Position numbers and translations under genes: made by a program. Below are positions 1 through 10,464 of a stretch of DNA of 64,000 nt, piece after piece. The notes under the pieces are model-generated. The model ran no database searches, had not been told where the DNA came from, and saw nothing but the letters and a program-made list of their open reading frames with translations. The stretch's first letter is position 1. Each line of letters starts with the position of its first letter. The DNA is taken from NCBI GenBank assembly GCA_905331475.1, contig CAJNYU010001944.1, forward strand, positions 62,001 through 126,000, read 5' to 3'. Origin of the DNA: Rotaria socialis. Taxonomy: Eukaryota > Rotifera > Eurotatoria > Philodinida > Philodinidae.

Positions 1-1147
1 TTCCGTATCATTGAATCTGTATATTCGATTTGTAATATCTCTTATGCTAAAATGCATTATCAAAAGTCATATGTTGAGGATTAGGCTTACTTGTTGATAA
101 ACATTGCTAACGATATTCTGAGCTTGTTATGTGTACAATTCGTTACATTGTATTTATAAGGAAAGATTGACTGGGTTTGAATTTCATATTCTATCATATA
201 TGAATAATTAAATGAGATTCTACTTCTTCAATATTAAAATTAGAAATAATTTCTAAAATTTTTGTAAAATCCACTTATTATTAAGTCATATCGATAAAAT
301 ATTCTAAAATGAATTCAGAGAGAAAACTGTTATATTGTTTTATTTTTTTATTCAAAAAGAATTCCTTTGGATAGTCCCACGTTTAGAACCGAAAGAAAGT
401 ACGAGAGATTAAGTAAATATTATTTCGAAAGAGAGAGATATTACTCATTGGAGCATAGGCTCTTCTCTTATTCTATCGATGGATACAAACTTGATTGTTT
501 TGTGCTTCTCAAAAACATGAAGTTTCTTTGGTGTCTATAAAAATATCTTCGAATCCCAAGAGATGCAAAAAAATTGCTATGAGTGTAAATATTTATTCCA
601 TTGGCTGCCTTATATTTTCAGACAATGTTTTAAGCATGTAATTATCCATTCCTTCAAGTCTAATGATATATTTCCTCGAAAAAACGTCAACAATTATCGA
701 TATATTTTTCTACTTACTGCGCATCTGTTAAGTTGATAAGCATAACCATATACTAGACAAGTTTTCTACTAACGTCGTTGCCATCTGTCGGCTAATATAG
801 TCAAATAGATAGAGCTTTTAGAGAAGGTCAAACAAATGAAGCACTCTCTTGTTATGCTATTCGAAAATAACTAAATGCAAAAATAAATATATATCTAAGA
901 GCTTTATTCTAAATAGCCAGTTTACAAATAAATCTGATGATTTCATTCCTGTTTTGCATATATATATATATGTCTTAGCAGTTTATCCTAATTCAACTGA
1001 CATCTTAACGCTTTGTTTCGTGTCTCTAATAGTAAGATTCACTATCGATATCTGGTTTTCCCTATACATGAATACACTAAATTTCTATGAATGCTTTAAT
1101 AACATCGTTACCAAAATAAAGCAGCATATTAACACTAATATATATAG
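1..1147. other. No gene recognised at window start
   Basis: AT-rich DNA with only short, low-complexity open frames and no recognisable domain. The missing first exon of the calcium-sensor gene at 2823 could lie here, in the assembly gap at 2664, or before the window, but I could not find a segment matching the myristoylated N-terminus of that family. Confidence 0.5.
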
Positions 1148-2706
1148 GAGGCATTTCACGTAAGCCACGATCAGTTACAGCAAAAGGTTGCTCAATCGAT
1201 CTCACCGATTTGGCTCATCTTTTTACAGTAGGTAGCTCTGGTAAAGTTAGGAAGAATCTGAAAATTTCAGCTCGAACGGATGATCTATTCTGGAGATATA
1301 TGCACTCAAAGTAAGACGGGGTCGGAATTTTTGTGCACCGACAATTTCCAGTAAATCTTCATTTTCTCAAGAACAATAAAAGCGCTGTAACAAAACGTTT
1401 TTCACCATTAATAGTATAGCCAATGATCTATCATTTGATGGTATTGAAAGTATCTTGTGTTGCAATAAATTTCTCCATGCGGTCGATCTGGCGCCGAAAA
1501 TAGGGCCCCGTTGTATAGGATCGATTGGTCAGATCAGTGAGGTGGGTGAATGTCAATATAGTGTAAACTGAAAGACAGCATTAAACTGCATCGAATGGTG
1601 TGTTCAAAGCGTTGCGATTTTGATTTTCAGAAGCGAAAATGTTTTCAACAAGATCTCGATATTTTCAAGAAAAATTCATCTGAAAAACACTTGTGCTCGT
1701 TTTTTTTCTTATATTATTTTTATATATTGAAATATTCGCACATATTCTGATAGCGCGTGAAATTCTCTACAGTTCTATTCAAAAAAATCTTGAATGCAAA
1801 TGGTTTGAAAAAAATTAGTACGAAAATAGAAAAGGAACTATGCATTCTGGCAAAGCTGGAAATTCTGCATGTTTTGATGAGCCACTGAAAAGTCACCAAG
1901 ATGTAGACGAGTATTTAGTATGAAGCATAATAGTCTCACTCAGTGAAAATCATCTAAGTAAGTCTGGTATCGAGGCCATTATATCATTATAGTTTAATTT
2001 GGTAGAAAAACAAATAGCACATTCAGAATCAGTATGGAAAACTGCATCAAACTTGATACTTTTCGGAGAAAAATATTTTTTACAAAATCCACCGGTAGCA
2101 TCCCTCAGCAGTTTGTTTTTGAAAATGGATCGTGGGGTCCCCTTCAGGTGAATTTTAAGTAAAAAATATTTTTCTCCAAAAAGTATCAAGTTAGATGCAG
2201 TTTTTCATGCTGATTCTGATTCTGAATGTGCTATTTGTTTTTCTACCAAACTAAACTATAATGATAGAAATGCCTAGATACGAAGACTTACGTAGATCAT
2301 TTTCACTCAGTATGATTATAATGCCGCGTATTGAATACTCTTCAGCATCTTGATGATTTTTGAGTGGCACACCAAAAGATGCAGAATTTCCAGCTCTGCC
2401 AGAATGCATAGTTCCTTTTCTATTTTCGTACTAATTTTTTTCAAATCATTTGCAGCAAAAACAAAGATGAAAATAAGAGTGGGTTTGGAAAAAACCCAGG
2501 CTAAGGGTGCCTTTCTTGTGCATGATGTTTTTCTTATCCGATGCGTGTTATTCAAGATGTTTTTTGAATAGAACTGTAGAGAATTTCACGCGCTATCAGA
2601 ATATGTGCGAATATTTCAATATATAAAAATAATATAAGAAAAAAAACGAGCACAAGTGTTTTTNAACCTTTTGCTGTAACTGATCGTGGCTTATGTGAAA
2701 TGCCTC
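1148..2706. repeat. Large interrupted inverted repeat (foldback element)
   Basis: The outer ends 1148-1189 and 2665-2706 are reverse complements over 42 bp with one mismatch. Bases 1683-1787 and 2559-2663 form an apparently perfect 105-bp inverted match. The arms continue inward with scattered differences to 2057-2085 versus 2159-2187, leaving a loop of about 70 bp. The right arm has about 80-100 bp (about 2455-2558) missing from the left. The left arm has 493 bp (1190-1682) missing from the right, exactly where the single N lies. The short ORFs inside show no recognisable domain. No clear target-site duplication is visible. It could be a foldback transposon or two opposed copies of one repeat. 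Confidence 0.85.
2664..2664. other. Single N: probable assembly join
   Basis: The only ambiguous base in the window. It joins two pieces that are separated by 493 bp in the opposite arm of the inverted repeat, so it probably marks a collapsed or unresolved gap rather than one uncertain base. Confidence 0.75.
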
Positions 2707-2822
2707 ATAGAGAGTAAAACATGAACTAATAAGTGTTTATTTTCTCTGTGAAGAAACAGAAATCTTTACATCAACTAGGCTTTTTTTTGTGTTAAATATA
2801 TACGAGCTCGATTTATTTTTAG

Positions 2823-3448
2823 AAAGATTGCCCAAAAGGAAAATTAGATAAGAAAAAATTTATTGAAGTTTACAAACAATTTTATCCGACTGGTAGAGCA
2901 GATAAATTTTGTTCTCATGTATTTAAAACATTTGATACTGATAATTCAGGAGAAATTGGTAAGAATAGCAATAGTTTGTGATAACAAAAACCAGGAATCT
3001 TTTTTTCCATATGTATTCATTAGATTTTGTCGAATTTCTTATTGCTATTTCCGTAACATCTCATGGAGATATTCGTGAAAAACTCAATATGGCTTTTAAT
3101 ATGTATGGTAAGTAGAAATACAAAAAGAAACTGACTTCCTTTGATTAATTTAATTTATTTTGAAGATATTGATAAAAATGGAAAAGTGGATGCAAAAGAA
3201 ATGGAACAAATTGTTACTGTATGAAATTATATAGATAACGAATTTTGATATTAATTAATTCTTTTTAGGCCATTTATGATTTACTCGGAGAGGAGAATCG
3301 CAAAGGTGAAAATTCTCCATCGAAACGTGTAGAAAAAATTATGAATAAGCTTGATCTGAATGGTGATCGTTCATTGACAAAAGATGAATTTATAAATGGA
3401 TGTTTACAAGATGACTTTCTTAAGAATTTATTAGCACCTAATGCTTGA
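2823..3448 (+). CDS. Neuronal calcium sensor family EF-hand protein (5' end missing)
   Basis: Four exons are visible: 2823-2958, 3024-3107, 3166-3218 and 3269-3448 (TGA stop), all joined by GT-AG introns in consistent phase. The product resembles the NCS-1/hippocalcin/recoverin family: a KDCPKG-type start of the family core, then three canonical calcium-binding loops ([36 protein letters not shown]) and the conserved FLIAISVTS segment. In this family calcium binding exposes a hydrophobic pocket and a myristoyl group that regulate kinases or channels at membranes. About 45 N-terminal residues, including the expected MG myristoylation site and the cryptic EF-hand 1, are absent. The visible part begins at a splice acceptor 117 bp downstream of the foldback repeat. 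The first exon may be in the gap or upstream of the window, or the gene may be broken. The paralogue is not resolved. Confidence 0.85.
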
Positions 3449-4814
3449 ATATAATGATAAACTTTCATGTAGATAGCAAAAACGTTACTCTGTATTGTTC
3501 GTCTCTTGTCTTTGTTATGGATGTTTTATTTCAAAATATACTTTTACAATAAATGCATCATATAGATTAAACATAACAAGTTAAAAAAATAATTAACATA
3601 GGTTTTATTTTGGGATTTTGTTTTTCCCAGATGCTATTAAATTATCGGTAGTCGATTGTGTTGCTTCTAGAGATGATAGCATGAATTACATCGATAAATG
3701 CGTCGGAATAGAAAAATTGAATATTGTCGGGAACGGTTTGATATCGTTGAAGATTCACTAGATATCGGTGAAAGACCCATGTAAAAAAAACTCAGCTTTA
3801 GAGGGGTCAAAATCGATTATAATCATAAAAATAGAAATAATCGATTAAATACTGATTTTGCTATGATTATTAAAGCTAAAAGTATTGATTAAAATCGTAT
3901 GATTATAATCGATTTGTAATCGATTCTTGAAATCAAGCTTTTTACATGGAGAGCAAAGCCAACGCTGCGAATATGATGCTTATTTGAATTTGAAATGTTT
4001 TATTAAATAATTATATAGCATTGTGTATGTGTTACAAATGAAGCTAAGCTATGCTATGCTATGTGTTTCACTATGAAACTTTATCAGAAATATAACACTA
4101 AAAGGATTTGAGATTTGTACGAGTGAATATTAGGGGAAAATCAAAAAGCGACAATGACCTTTACTGATTTACTGAAAGAAAAGAATTGAACAGTTTCATA
4201 AGCACAATCTTCTTAGCTTACATCACTAAAGCTGTCACTTTTTATTCAATGAACGAGTATAATTCAAGATGAGAGAAGAGAAGATGAAACGAGTGTATAA
4301 CCAACGAAATACTGATGAATAATACGGACATAAATAGGTGTTTATAGATGCATACAAAAGAGTGAGAAACGAAAACGACAGAAAAAAATAATAATAAAGC
4401 GAGCAACTACTCACAACAACAGCTGTATGTCCGAAAAGATGTAACGCCACTATCTAGATCATTGTCGTTGAGCAGGTGAAATGTTCACAATATATCTGCT
4501 CAACAGTATTGTTTTGATAAGTGATTAACTATTGATTTCGAGACATTATGATCATAAAGTTGCCTGATAGAGTACAAAATAACAGAACTGCGTGTCCTGT
4601 TAGACTAAGGCGCATCTACAGTAAAAATAAATATGATTTCACTTCGAGATTAGTCTTTTATTCACAAATAATTTATCCAAAACAAAGAAGTACAAATCAT
4701 ACATAAAAAAGTAGAGTTTAGTTCGCTTACATCAAACAAGTGATTTGGGGAAAATTTCAAACTCAACAATCATATGCATTTATATGCGTTGGTTTCAAGA
4801 ACGAAAACAGGATT
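3449..4814. other. Intergenic, with one MITE-like element
   Basis: No supported gene. The stretch holds the calcium-sensor 3' UTR (AATAAA at about 3549) and the small inverted-repeat element at 3777-3949. Confidence 0.6.
3777..3949. repeat. MITE-like palindromic element, 173 bp
   Basis: Terminal inverted repeats CCATGTAAAAA at 3777-3787 and 3939-3949. A second internal inverted pair of about 17 bp (AAATCGATTATAATCAT, near 3810-3826 and 3899-3915) and further ATCGATT motifs make the element strongly self-complementary. There is no coding capacity. The target duplication is not clear. Confidence 0.75.
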
Positions 4815-5216
4815 TTAATATTTCAGCTCCTCTTCCTGCTCTAGGAAGAAAGACTTCAATTTATCTAAAGAAGCGTCAGCAACATTCTCTAGTACAATTG
4901 GCTCATTCCCACCGTAAGCAAACAATTTACGCTCTCCGATCGTCAGACCAACACTTTGTAGTAAAGCAGCGTAGGTACCTAGAGGAAGCCAAACCTCGTT
5001 CTTAGACACTAAATAAAATCTTACAAAAATAGCTGACGGCACTTTTTCTAAATATATTTGCTCATCTCTTATACATGATCCCAATACCGTGATCAGTTTA
5101 TCGTCGAGCCCCTCTAAAGCCACAAGGTCGTGGAGACATAATATGAAAGCGTCAAAACTGTAGTAATCATAGATGGAACGTGTACCGGTTTGAAACCTGT
5201 CTATTGCCGGTCTCAC
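4815..5216 (-). CDS. Unrecognised open exon, about 133 codons
   Basis: An unusually long open frame for this AT-rich DNA, with balanced composition (for example HDLVALEGLDDKL and VWLPLGTYAALLQSVGLTIG) and a Glu-rich C-terminus. It has no ATG at its upstream end, where the open frame begins at a GTG, so if real it is probably a 3' exon spliced from upstream; an AG lies just before ACCGGCAAT. I do not recognise a domain. It could be a host exon, a gene fragment, or part of a mobile element. Surrounding DNA is repeat-rich. Confidence 0.3.
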   Translation of the reverse strand: MRPAIDRFQTGTRSIYDYYSFDAFILCLHDLVALEGLDDKLITVLGSCIRDEQIYLEKVPSAIFVRFYLVSKNEVWLPLGTYAALLQSVGLTIGERKLFAYGGNEPIVLENVADASLDKLKSFFLEQEEELKY

Positions 5217-5771
5217 TTTTCAGTTCTCCTGCTTTTATCACAAACACTAATGCAAAGTTGTTATTGGCGGAACAATAATGTGCTTTTCAGGTAGTATTTC
5301 ATTTCGACAGCTGATCCATTGTCGGTAGGTCGGTTCAGCCTGTCCAGACCAGTACCGGTACTGATCGTCGAAAAACTAGACCGGTTTCATTGATGGTGTC
5401 GAAGCATGAGATTTTGTTGATTATAAAAAATTTCTTAATAATAGCTCATGTTACCAGAAGGTGTAGACTGATTTCTAAACGTCAGCAATAAAATATTTAG
5501 TTGCTCCTTCTCAAACTCTCAAGTTTGAAAGAAAAACAGTTATTTTGTCATAAATGCACCTGTTCAGAAAATAAATTTCCGGTAAACAACAATATGGGCC
5601 CATAATTAACGGACTAAAATATTTAGTTACTACGTTATCTGCTATTTTTAGAATATTAGTAGTCTGTTAATACTTGACCATATCATCCTAAAAATGCTCA
5701 AAATCACCAACTGCATCTTCGAACCTCAGAAGTAAAGTAGATATTTCTTCACTTCGACCTCCATTACACAT
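5217..5771. other. Intergenic, nothing recognised
   Basis: AT-rich with a short GC-richer patch near 5320-5390 containing repeated ACCGGT motifs. No open frame of note. Confidence 0.5.
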
Positions 5772-6062
5772 TCAAGGTTTCCAAAATTGCTTGCTCCGAT
5801 CATTAACCCAGATATGGAAATCTTCTAAAGACTTTTCGATATGTTTTTCTTTCATTGCCCAGTTGTTCTTCTGTCCTTCATCAAGTTTCATCGAATCATC
5901 CTTTTCTAGCATTATTTGAAAGTCTATCATGGTATTTACTTTATTTTCTAGATGTTCTATGAGATATTTACAGTCTTTATCATTTGGTTTCTTCTTTTCA
6001 TAAATTTGTTGTGCTGTTTTAATAACAATCGTAAACGTTATAACTAAACTCAACGGGTTCAT
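5772..6062 (-). CDS. Small helical protein, possible MLKL/HeLo-type N-terminal domain
   Basis: A 96-codon frame starting at ATG 6062 (a second ATG lies one codon upstream) and ending in TAG or a read-through at an exon end. The opening MNPLSLVITFTIVIKTAQ followed by Lys-rich amphipathic helices (IEHLENKVNTMIDF) recalls the helical N-terminal domains of MLKL-like and fungal HeLo/STAND proteins, which begin MxPLSL-hydrophobic helix and can target membranes. This is similarity by eye only. An acceptor-like TTTTTAG just upstream of the ATG suggests a preceding exon. No downstream kinase or NTPase exon is visible, so it may be truncated or only one exon of a larger gene. Confidence 0.35.
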   Translation of the reverse strand: MNPLSLVITFTIVIKTAQQIYEKKKPNDKDCKYLIEHLENKVNTMIDFQIMLEKDDSMKLDEGQKNNWAMKEKHIEKSLEDFHIWVNDRSKQFWKP

Positions 6063-6868
6063 CATTGATAGGCAGTACCTAAAAATGGCAAACATTAAAG
6101 TATCGTATAGTCTCAAAATTCAGCTGAAAACAAAAGCCCTGATCTTTCTCGAGAGTGAAAAATAAATGTAGAATAAACGATGCATAGTTCTACTATTCAT
6201 CAGACATTGATCACTATCAATTAAGAATATATGTTCTACTACTTAATAAAAATAAGATACTACTATTGATATAGGGTTGTTGACTGATCGATTTTCAAGA
6301 ATGTTCATGTAGCATGTGATAAAATCCTCAAAAATACAGTCAGGTGTAATTTTGTAGGAAGAATCCAAAAATTAAATCGTAAGCTCACGAAACCTGTAAT
6401 GGTGAATGTTTTTCAAGTCGGTTTCCAAAAACAAAAACTTCCTTTTGATTGTTAAGATACTCTTTCAATTTATGAAAGTTTTCTCCACAAAATCTTATGG
6501 CAAAAGAAAATTAGAGATATATTTGGGATGAGTATAAGAAACTGAATCTCTCAATGCCAATTTTAGATTTAAAAGAAAGTACTCAAATTTCTGCACGTAC
6601 TTGTTTCGTCAGTTTTTCAAATGAAAGTGTCTTTTAAAACAATGCAATCCAGGACTATTACGATGCATCTGACACATTTTGACTTAGATTGACTACAATT
6701 ACGAGGAGGAATTTTTCTATTTGACACTGGAACTATTTGCCCGGCTTCGTGTTAAAAAGATATTCTGCAGAAGCAACTACTTGTGCATCAACATATATCG
6801 TTTTTATGCTTACTTGATTGAAAATTTTTGTTTTGGTGATTGTGTTTCGATGTTGACTAATGTAGACT
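6063..6868. other. Intergenic, nothing recognised
   Basis: AT-rich DNA; the short frames on both strands lack recognisable domains. Confidence 0.5.
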
Positions 6869-7171
6869 ATCCCAGGTCGAACATTCCGGCCACCGGATCC
6901 CATAAGATACTCCAAGGAATATGCGGGAAAGTCGCCATATCCTGCAAGAAAACACGGGAAATCGCTGGAACATGGAAGCAGTATTTCGGTCAAAAATACG
7001 GCCAGACTTTTCCGGCGAATTCCTGCCAAGTTCTGGTGCTTTTCGGCAGAAATTGATCAGAAATCGCCGGAAAAAATACGAAAAATATTTCCAACCGGAA
7101 TACTTCTTTCCCAAAATCAACGGAACTACCCGGAACCGGCCGTTTTCAGGCTGGACTGTTCGACCTGGGAT
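6869..7171. repeat. GC-rich MITE-like element, 303 bp
   Basis: Terminal inverted repeats ATCCCAGGTCGAACA at 6869-6883 and TGTTCGACCTGGGAT at 7157-7171; similarity continues imperfectly inward to about 23 bp. The interior is GC-rich and full of CCGG, in sharp contrast to its AT-rich surroundings. An internal block near 6944-7010 resembles sequence at about 40,985-41,215. Open frames on both strands are by-products of the low stop-codon density. No clear target duplication was seen. Confidence 0.8.
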
Positions 7172-9687
7172 CGTAATTGAAAAGATCTAGAAAATTATTT
7201 ATCAGTTACATTGATTTGAGAGACGAAAACTGATGAATCCATTGCAATATCTTATTAATGGTAGTTCTATATTTTTCATACGTATAGACACACCATTGGA
7301 TGACAGAGATGAAATCGGTATTGATATGAATTTCAGACAAGCCAGTTTTTCCATAACTGGTCGATCTTGTTTACTGTCCTTATTTTATTATATATATATA
7401 TATATATATATATATTGAATATGTGCCTTTACTTAATTTTGACCGTTACCTATTTAATTGTATTCATTTTCTACAGATCCTAGCTTTTGTAATATTCGAT
7501 TTAATTTTAACTTTAATGTTGTTCAACGTTATATTAAAGTATTTTTCTAACATTTTAACTTTTTCTTGTTTTCTATTCATCGATGCTAGTAATAGATCTT
7601 ACGAGTGTGAAAACACAACCAAAACAAGAATCAGACCCGATCCGATCCGATGATCAGAAGTCAAATGATCGTATGGGATTTGAACGCTAATAATTTTATT
7701 TTGAATAATAATACATCCACGTCAATTGAATGTATGATGACAAGCCGAAGGATGAAAAAACTCAATTAGTTCTGTAGCAGGTAATAGATTTTAATTTACC
7801 TGTACTGTGAACTATGTTTGTGCTCTTTGTACTGTGTTGGAAAAAACAAGTTCAAAACAGTTCAGTATTACATTATGATATGTTAAACGAAATTATGATA
7901 AAAATTTCATAAAAAACATCTATTATCACTTTAAGCATACAGCAATGGAAAGAGGAGTATACAAGTCACATATTGGAAGTCATTTGCTTTTCTTAAATAT
8001 CATACTCGAAAGAGTTTTGGGAGTTAAATAAATTAACAGATAGCCTAAAGTCATATGAAAGATTTTTTCGATTTTTTTAATCAATCACTTTATGACTTGC
8101 AGTCTAAAGATGAAACTTTGCATGAGAAACAGTTCACTTTGAATCTCGTCTGGATAAAGGCAATAATTTCTATGCAAGCCCTACCATCAAAAGTCTATTT
8201 TATACAAAATTTATATATTACTAAATAATAAGCTTATTATAAGAATCTCTTGAAATGCTTTATTGTTCTCAGTTGAAAGAATAAATGAATATGACAATTT
8301 CAAGACAATGATTACTTTGAATATAATAGAAAATAAAAGAACAATGAACAAAACTTTCACATGATTTTCTCTCTTCATTGATCAATTCTATGATAAGATC
8401 ATCAAACATGAGTTAACTCTATTAATGATGACAGTCATATTGATGCCAATCTGTTATCGTTTATTGTCGTCAGTATTTCTTAAAATCCTTTTCTCACGCG
8501 TGGTTTTATTTGGATACTCTCTGTAATGATGATGATACATAATGTAGTTTGATAAGCACCTAAGTCATCAGCTTGTTATAACATACAATCTCGTCGACCA
8601 CAAATAAAGGGGTTTCTCATTTCCATAGAATGATATTTTTTCTATTTATCATAAACATAACTGCATATCGTGAATGCTATAGAAAACGTGTTAACCCTAA
8701 GGACTATTTGATCAGTTAGTTACTTCTCTTGCCGTTATCATTCTCTGATGACACTAATGAGAATTATATTAAGAAATGAAAATTAAGTTAAATGAATAAA
8801 TGTATTATTAGATACAGTCATAAAAACAAGAACGCAAGATGAAAAATCTGCTATAGTCGAAAGCATAATGAATACATTTTATTTTTAATATGATTGATTT
8901 CTGGTTCTTCTCGTTTGCTATTTATCTAAGAAAAACAAAGCAAAGATGATGATTATTACTATATTTTTCTTCGTGTTTATTTCCGCATGCCTTACATTGA
9001 TAAAACATAGCATCAATATTTTACATTGAAAAAGATATGATAACATATGCAGAAAAAAACCTTGCTCGTAGTTAATATAATGTATTTTTCTATGATTTTA
9101 TGGTATGCCTAAGAGAATTACTTGTCATTCCTTTTCTCAATCAAACACACATAAGCACAGAATTAGATCAAATGTTAACAAAAAGAAAAAGAAAACTTTT
9201 ACTAAGAATATGCCATTTGTTTATAGATATAACTACATTCCATTTTCGCCATCAAATATCAATTGCCTGCGATTTTTAAGATAAATATAAGCATATTAAG
9301 AGTTTCTTTCTGTCTGCTTGATTTTTGATATAGAGAAAAAATGACATCATCGACAAGTATTATTAGAGCATACGTGTATATGTATAACTTATTCACTAGT
9401 AAGAGTAGAAAATAGAAAGATTTTTTAGTCTCATTGAAGAAGATAAAGAAATTATATTTACTCAGAATGTGCATGTTCTCATCACAGGGGGAAAGAAAGA
9501 CAGACGAAGAAGACGACGACATAAAGCAGTAACAACAATTCTATTGTCATTGATGAGAAGAAAAAACTAGCGAGAATAACACGATAGAAGTCAGAATATT
9601 TTTCTCTCATTCTTGTCAAAAAAATCATTATCATTTTTTTTCCTATAAGATATAGATTATGTTTTTTAAAGGAAATGGTTTAATCTA
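7172..9687. other. Intergenic, no gene supported
   Basis: About 2.5 kb of AT-rich DNA without a convincing exon. It contains a (TA)n microsatellite at 7389-7414 and the presumed promoter region of the gene starting at 9688. Confidence 0.55.
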
Positions 9688-10464
9688 ATGGATGTACTTG
9701 AATTACCTCGTCCTGTTATTAATTTTCTTCGGACAATGGCTAAAGAAGGCTGTCGTTATGTTCTATCGTGGGATATATTCGGTGGTACTGATAGCGTTAC
9801 ACTCACACTTACATGGAAATTAAGTAATCATGAACCTCAGCTAACAACGTCAAAATCTTTACAACATTATCAGCAACAAGTATATGATGACCTATTTATT
9901 CGGCATGATGATTTAACATCATCACAACGTCGTTCACGCCACGAGGACAATACTGTGGCATCAACTAGAATATGTTCATCTAGAGGCAAAAGTCTTGAAG
10001 GTAATAGTTTAACATCAAGCAAATCAGTATCTTCTCAGCAAAAACAAGCATCAAGTTTAGAACGATCTTCAATTACTAATCAACAAAAAAAACAACCAGT
10101 TCCAATATATGCTAATCTAAAAAAAATAAAGTATCGAACGAGTACTTCACCTTCACCTTCTACTCATACAGATCATCATCGAACTAGAAACCAATGTGAA
10201 TGTCCAATACGACGAAAATTGATACCGTCAAAATCGATTGCTAATAATTTATCTTCAGAACTAACACGCAGAACGGCTATTACTATTCAAACTGACGATG
10301 ATAATGATGACGATGAAGATATACTTGACCCATGGGTAAAAGATTTTGAATGCTCACTTGAAACCGGTACGAACAATAAACGTGAAAAATCGAAAATTGG
10401 CATGAACAAAAAAGGAAATATTTCAGGAAAAGTTAAATTCAAGAGAAAGCCAGATTATTTTTAA
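9688..10464 (+). CDS. Uncharacterised Ser-rich protein with conserved-looking N-terminus
   Basis: A 258-codon uninterrupted frame ending TTTTAA. Residues 1-45 look globular (a PRPVINFLRTM helix, then YVLSWDIFGGTDSVTLTLTW, a probable beta-strand pair), while residues 50-258 are low complexity: Ser/Gln/Thr/Lys-rich with an acidic run (TDDDNDDDEDILD) and a basic C-terminus. The acidic run follows an IQT motif like those in the gene at 13097-20438. The frame is open five codons upstream of the ATG to an AG at 9670-9671, so the ATG may lie inside a downstream exon rather than be the true start. Codon usage and composition support a real gene. I do not recognise the family. Confidence 0.65.
   Translation: MDVLELPRPVINFLRTMAKEGCRYVLSWDIFGGTDSVTLTLTWKLSNHEPQLTTSKSLQHYQQQVYDDLFIRHDDLTSSQRRSRHEDNTVASTRICSSRGKSLEGNSLTSSKSVSSQQKQASSLERSSITNQQKKQPVPIYANLKKIKYRTSTSPSPSTHTDHHRTRNQCECPIRRKLIPSKSIANNLSSELTRRTAITIQTDDDNDDDEDILDPWVKDFECSLETGTNNKREKSKIGMNKKGNISGKVKFKRKPDYF

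Noticed and set aside
6721..7190. Overlapping frames in the GC-rich element at 6.9 kb
   Set aside because: Same explanation: repeat DNA low in stops, read on both strands.
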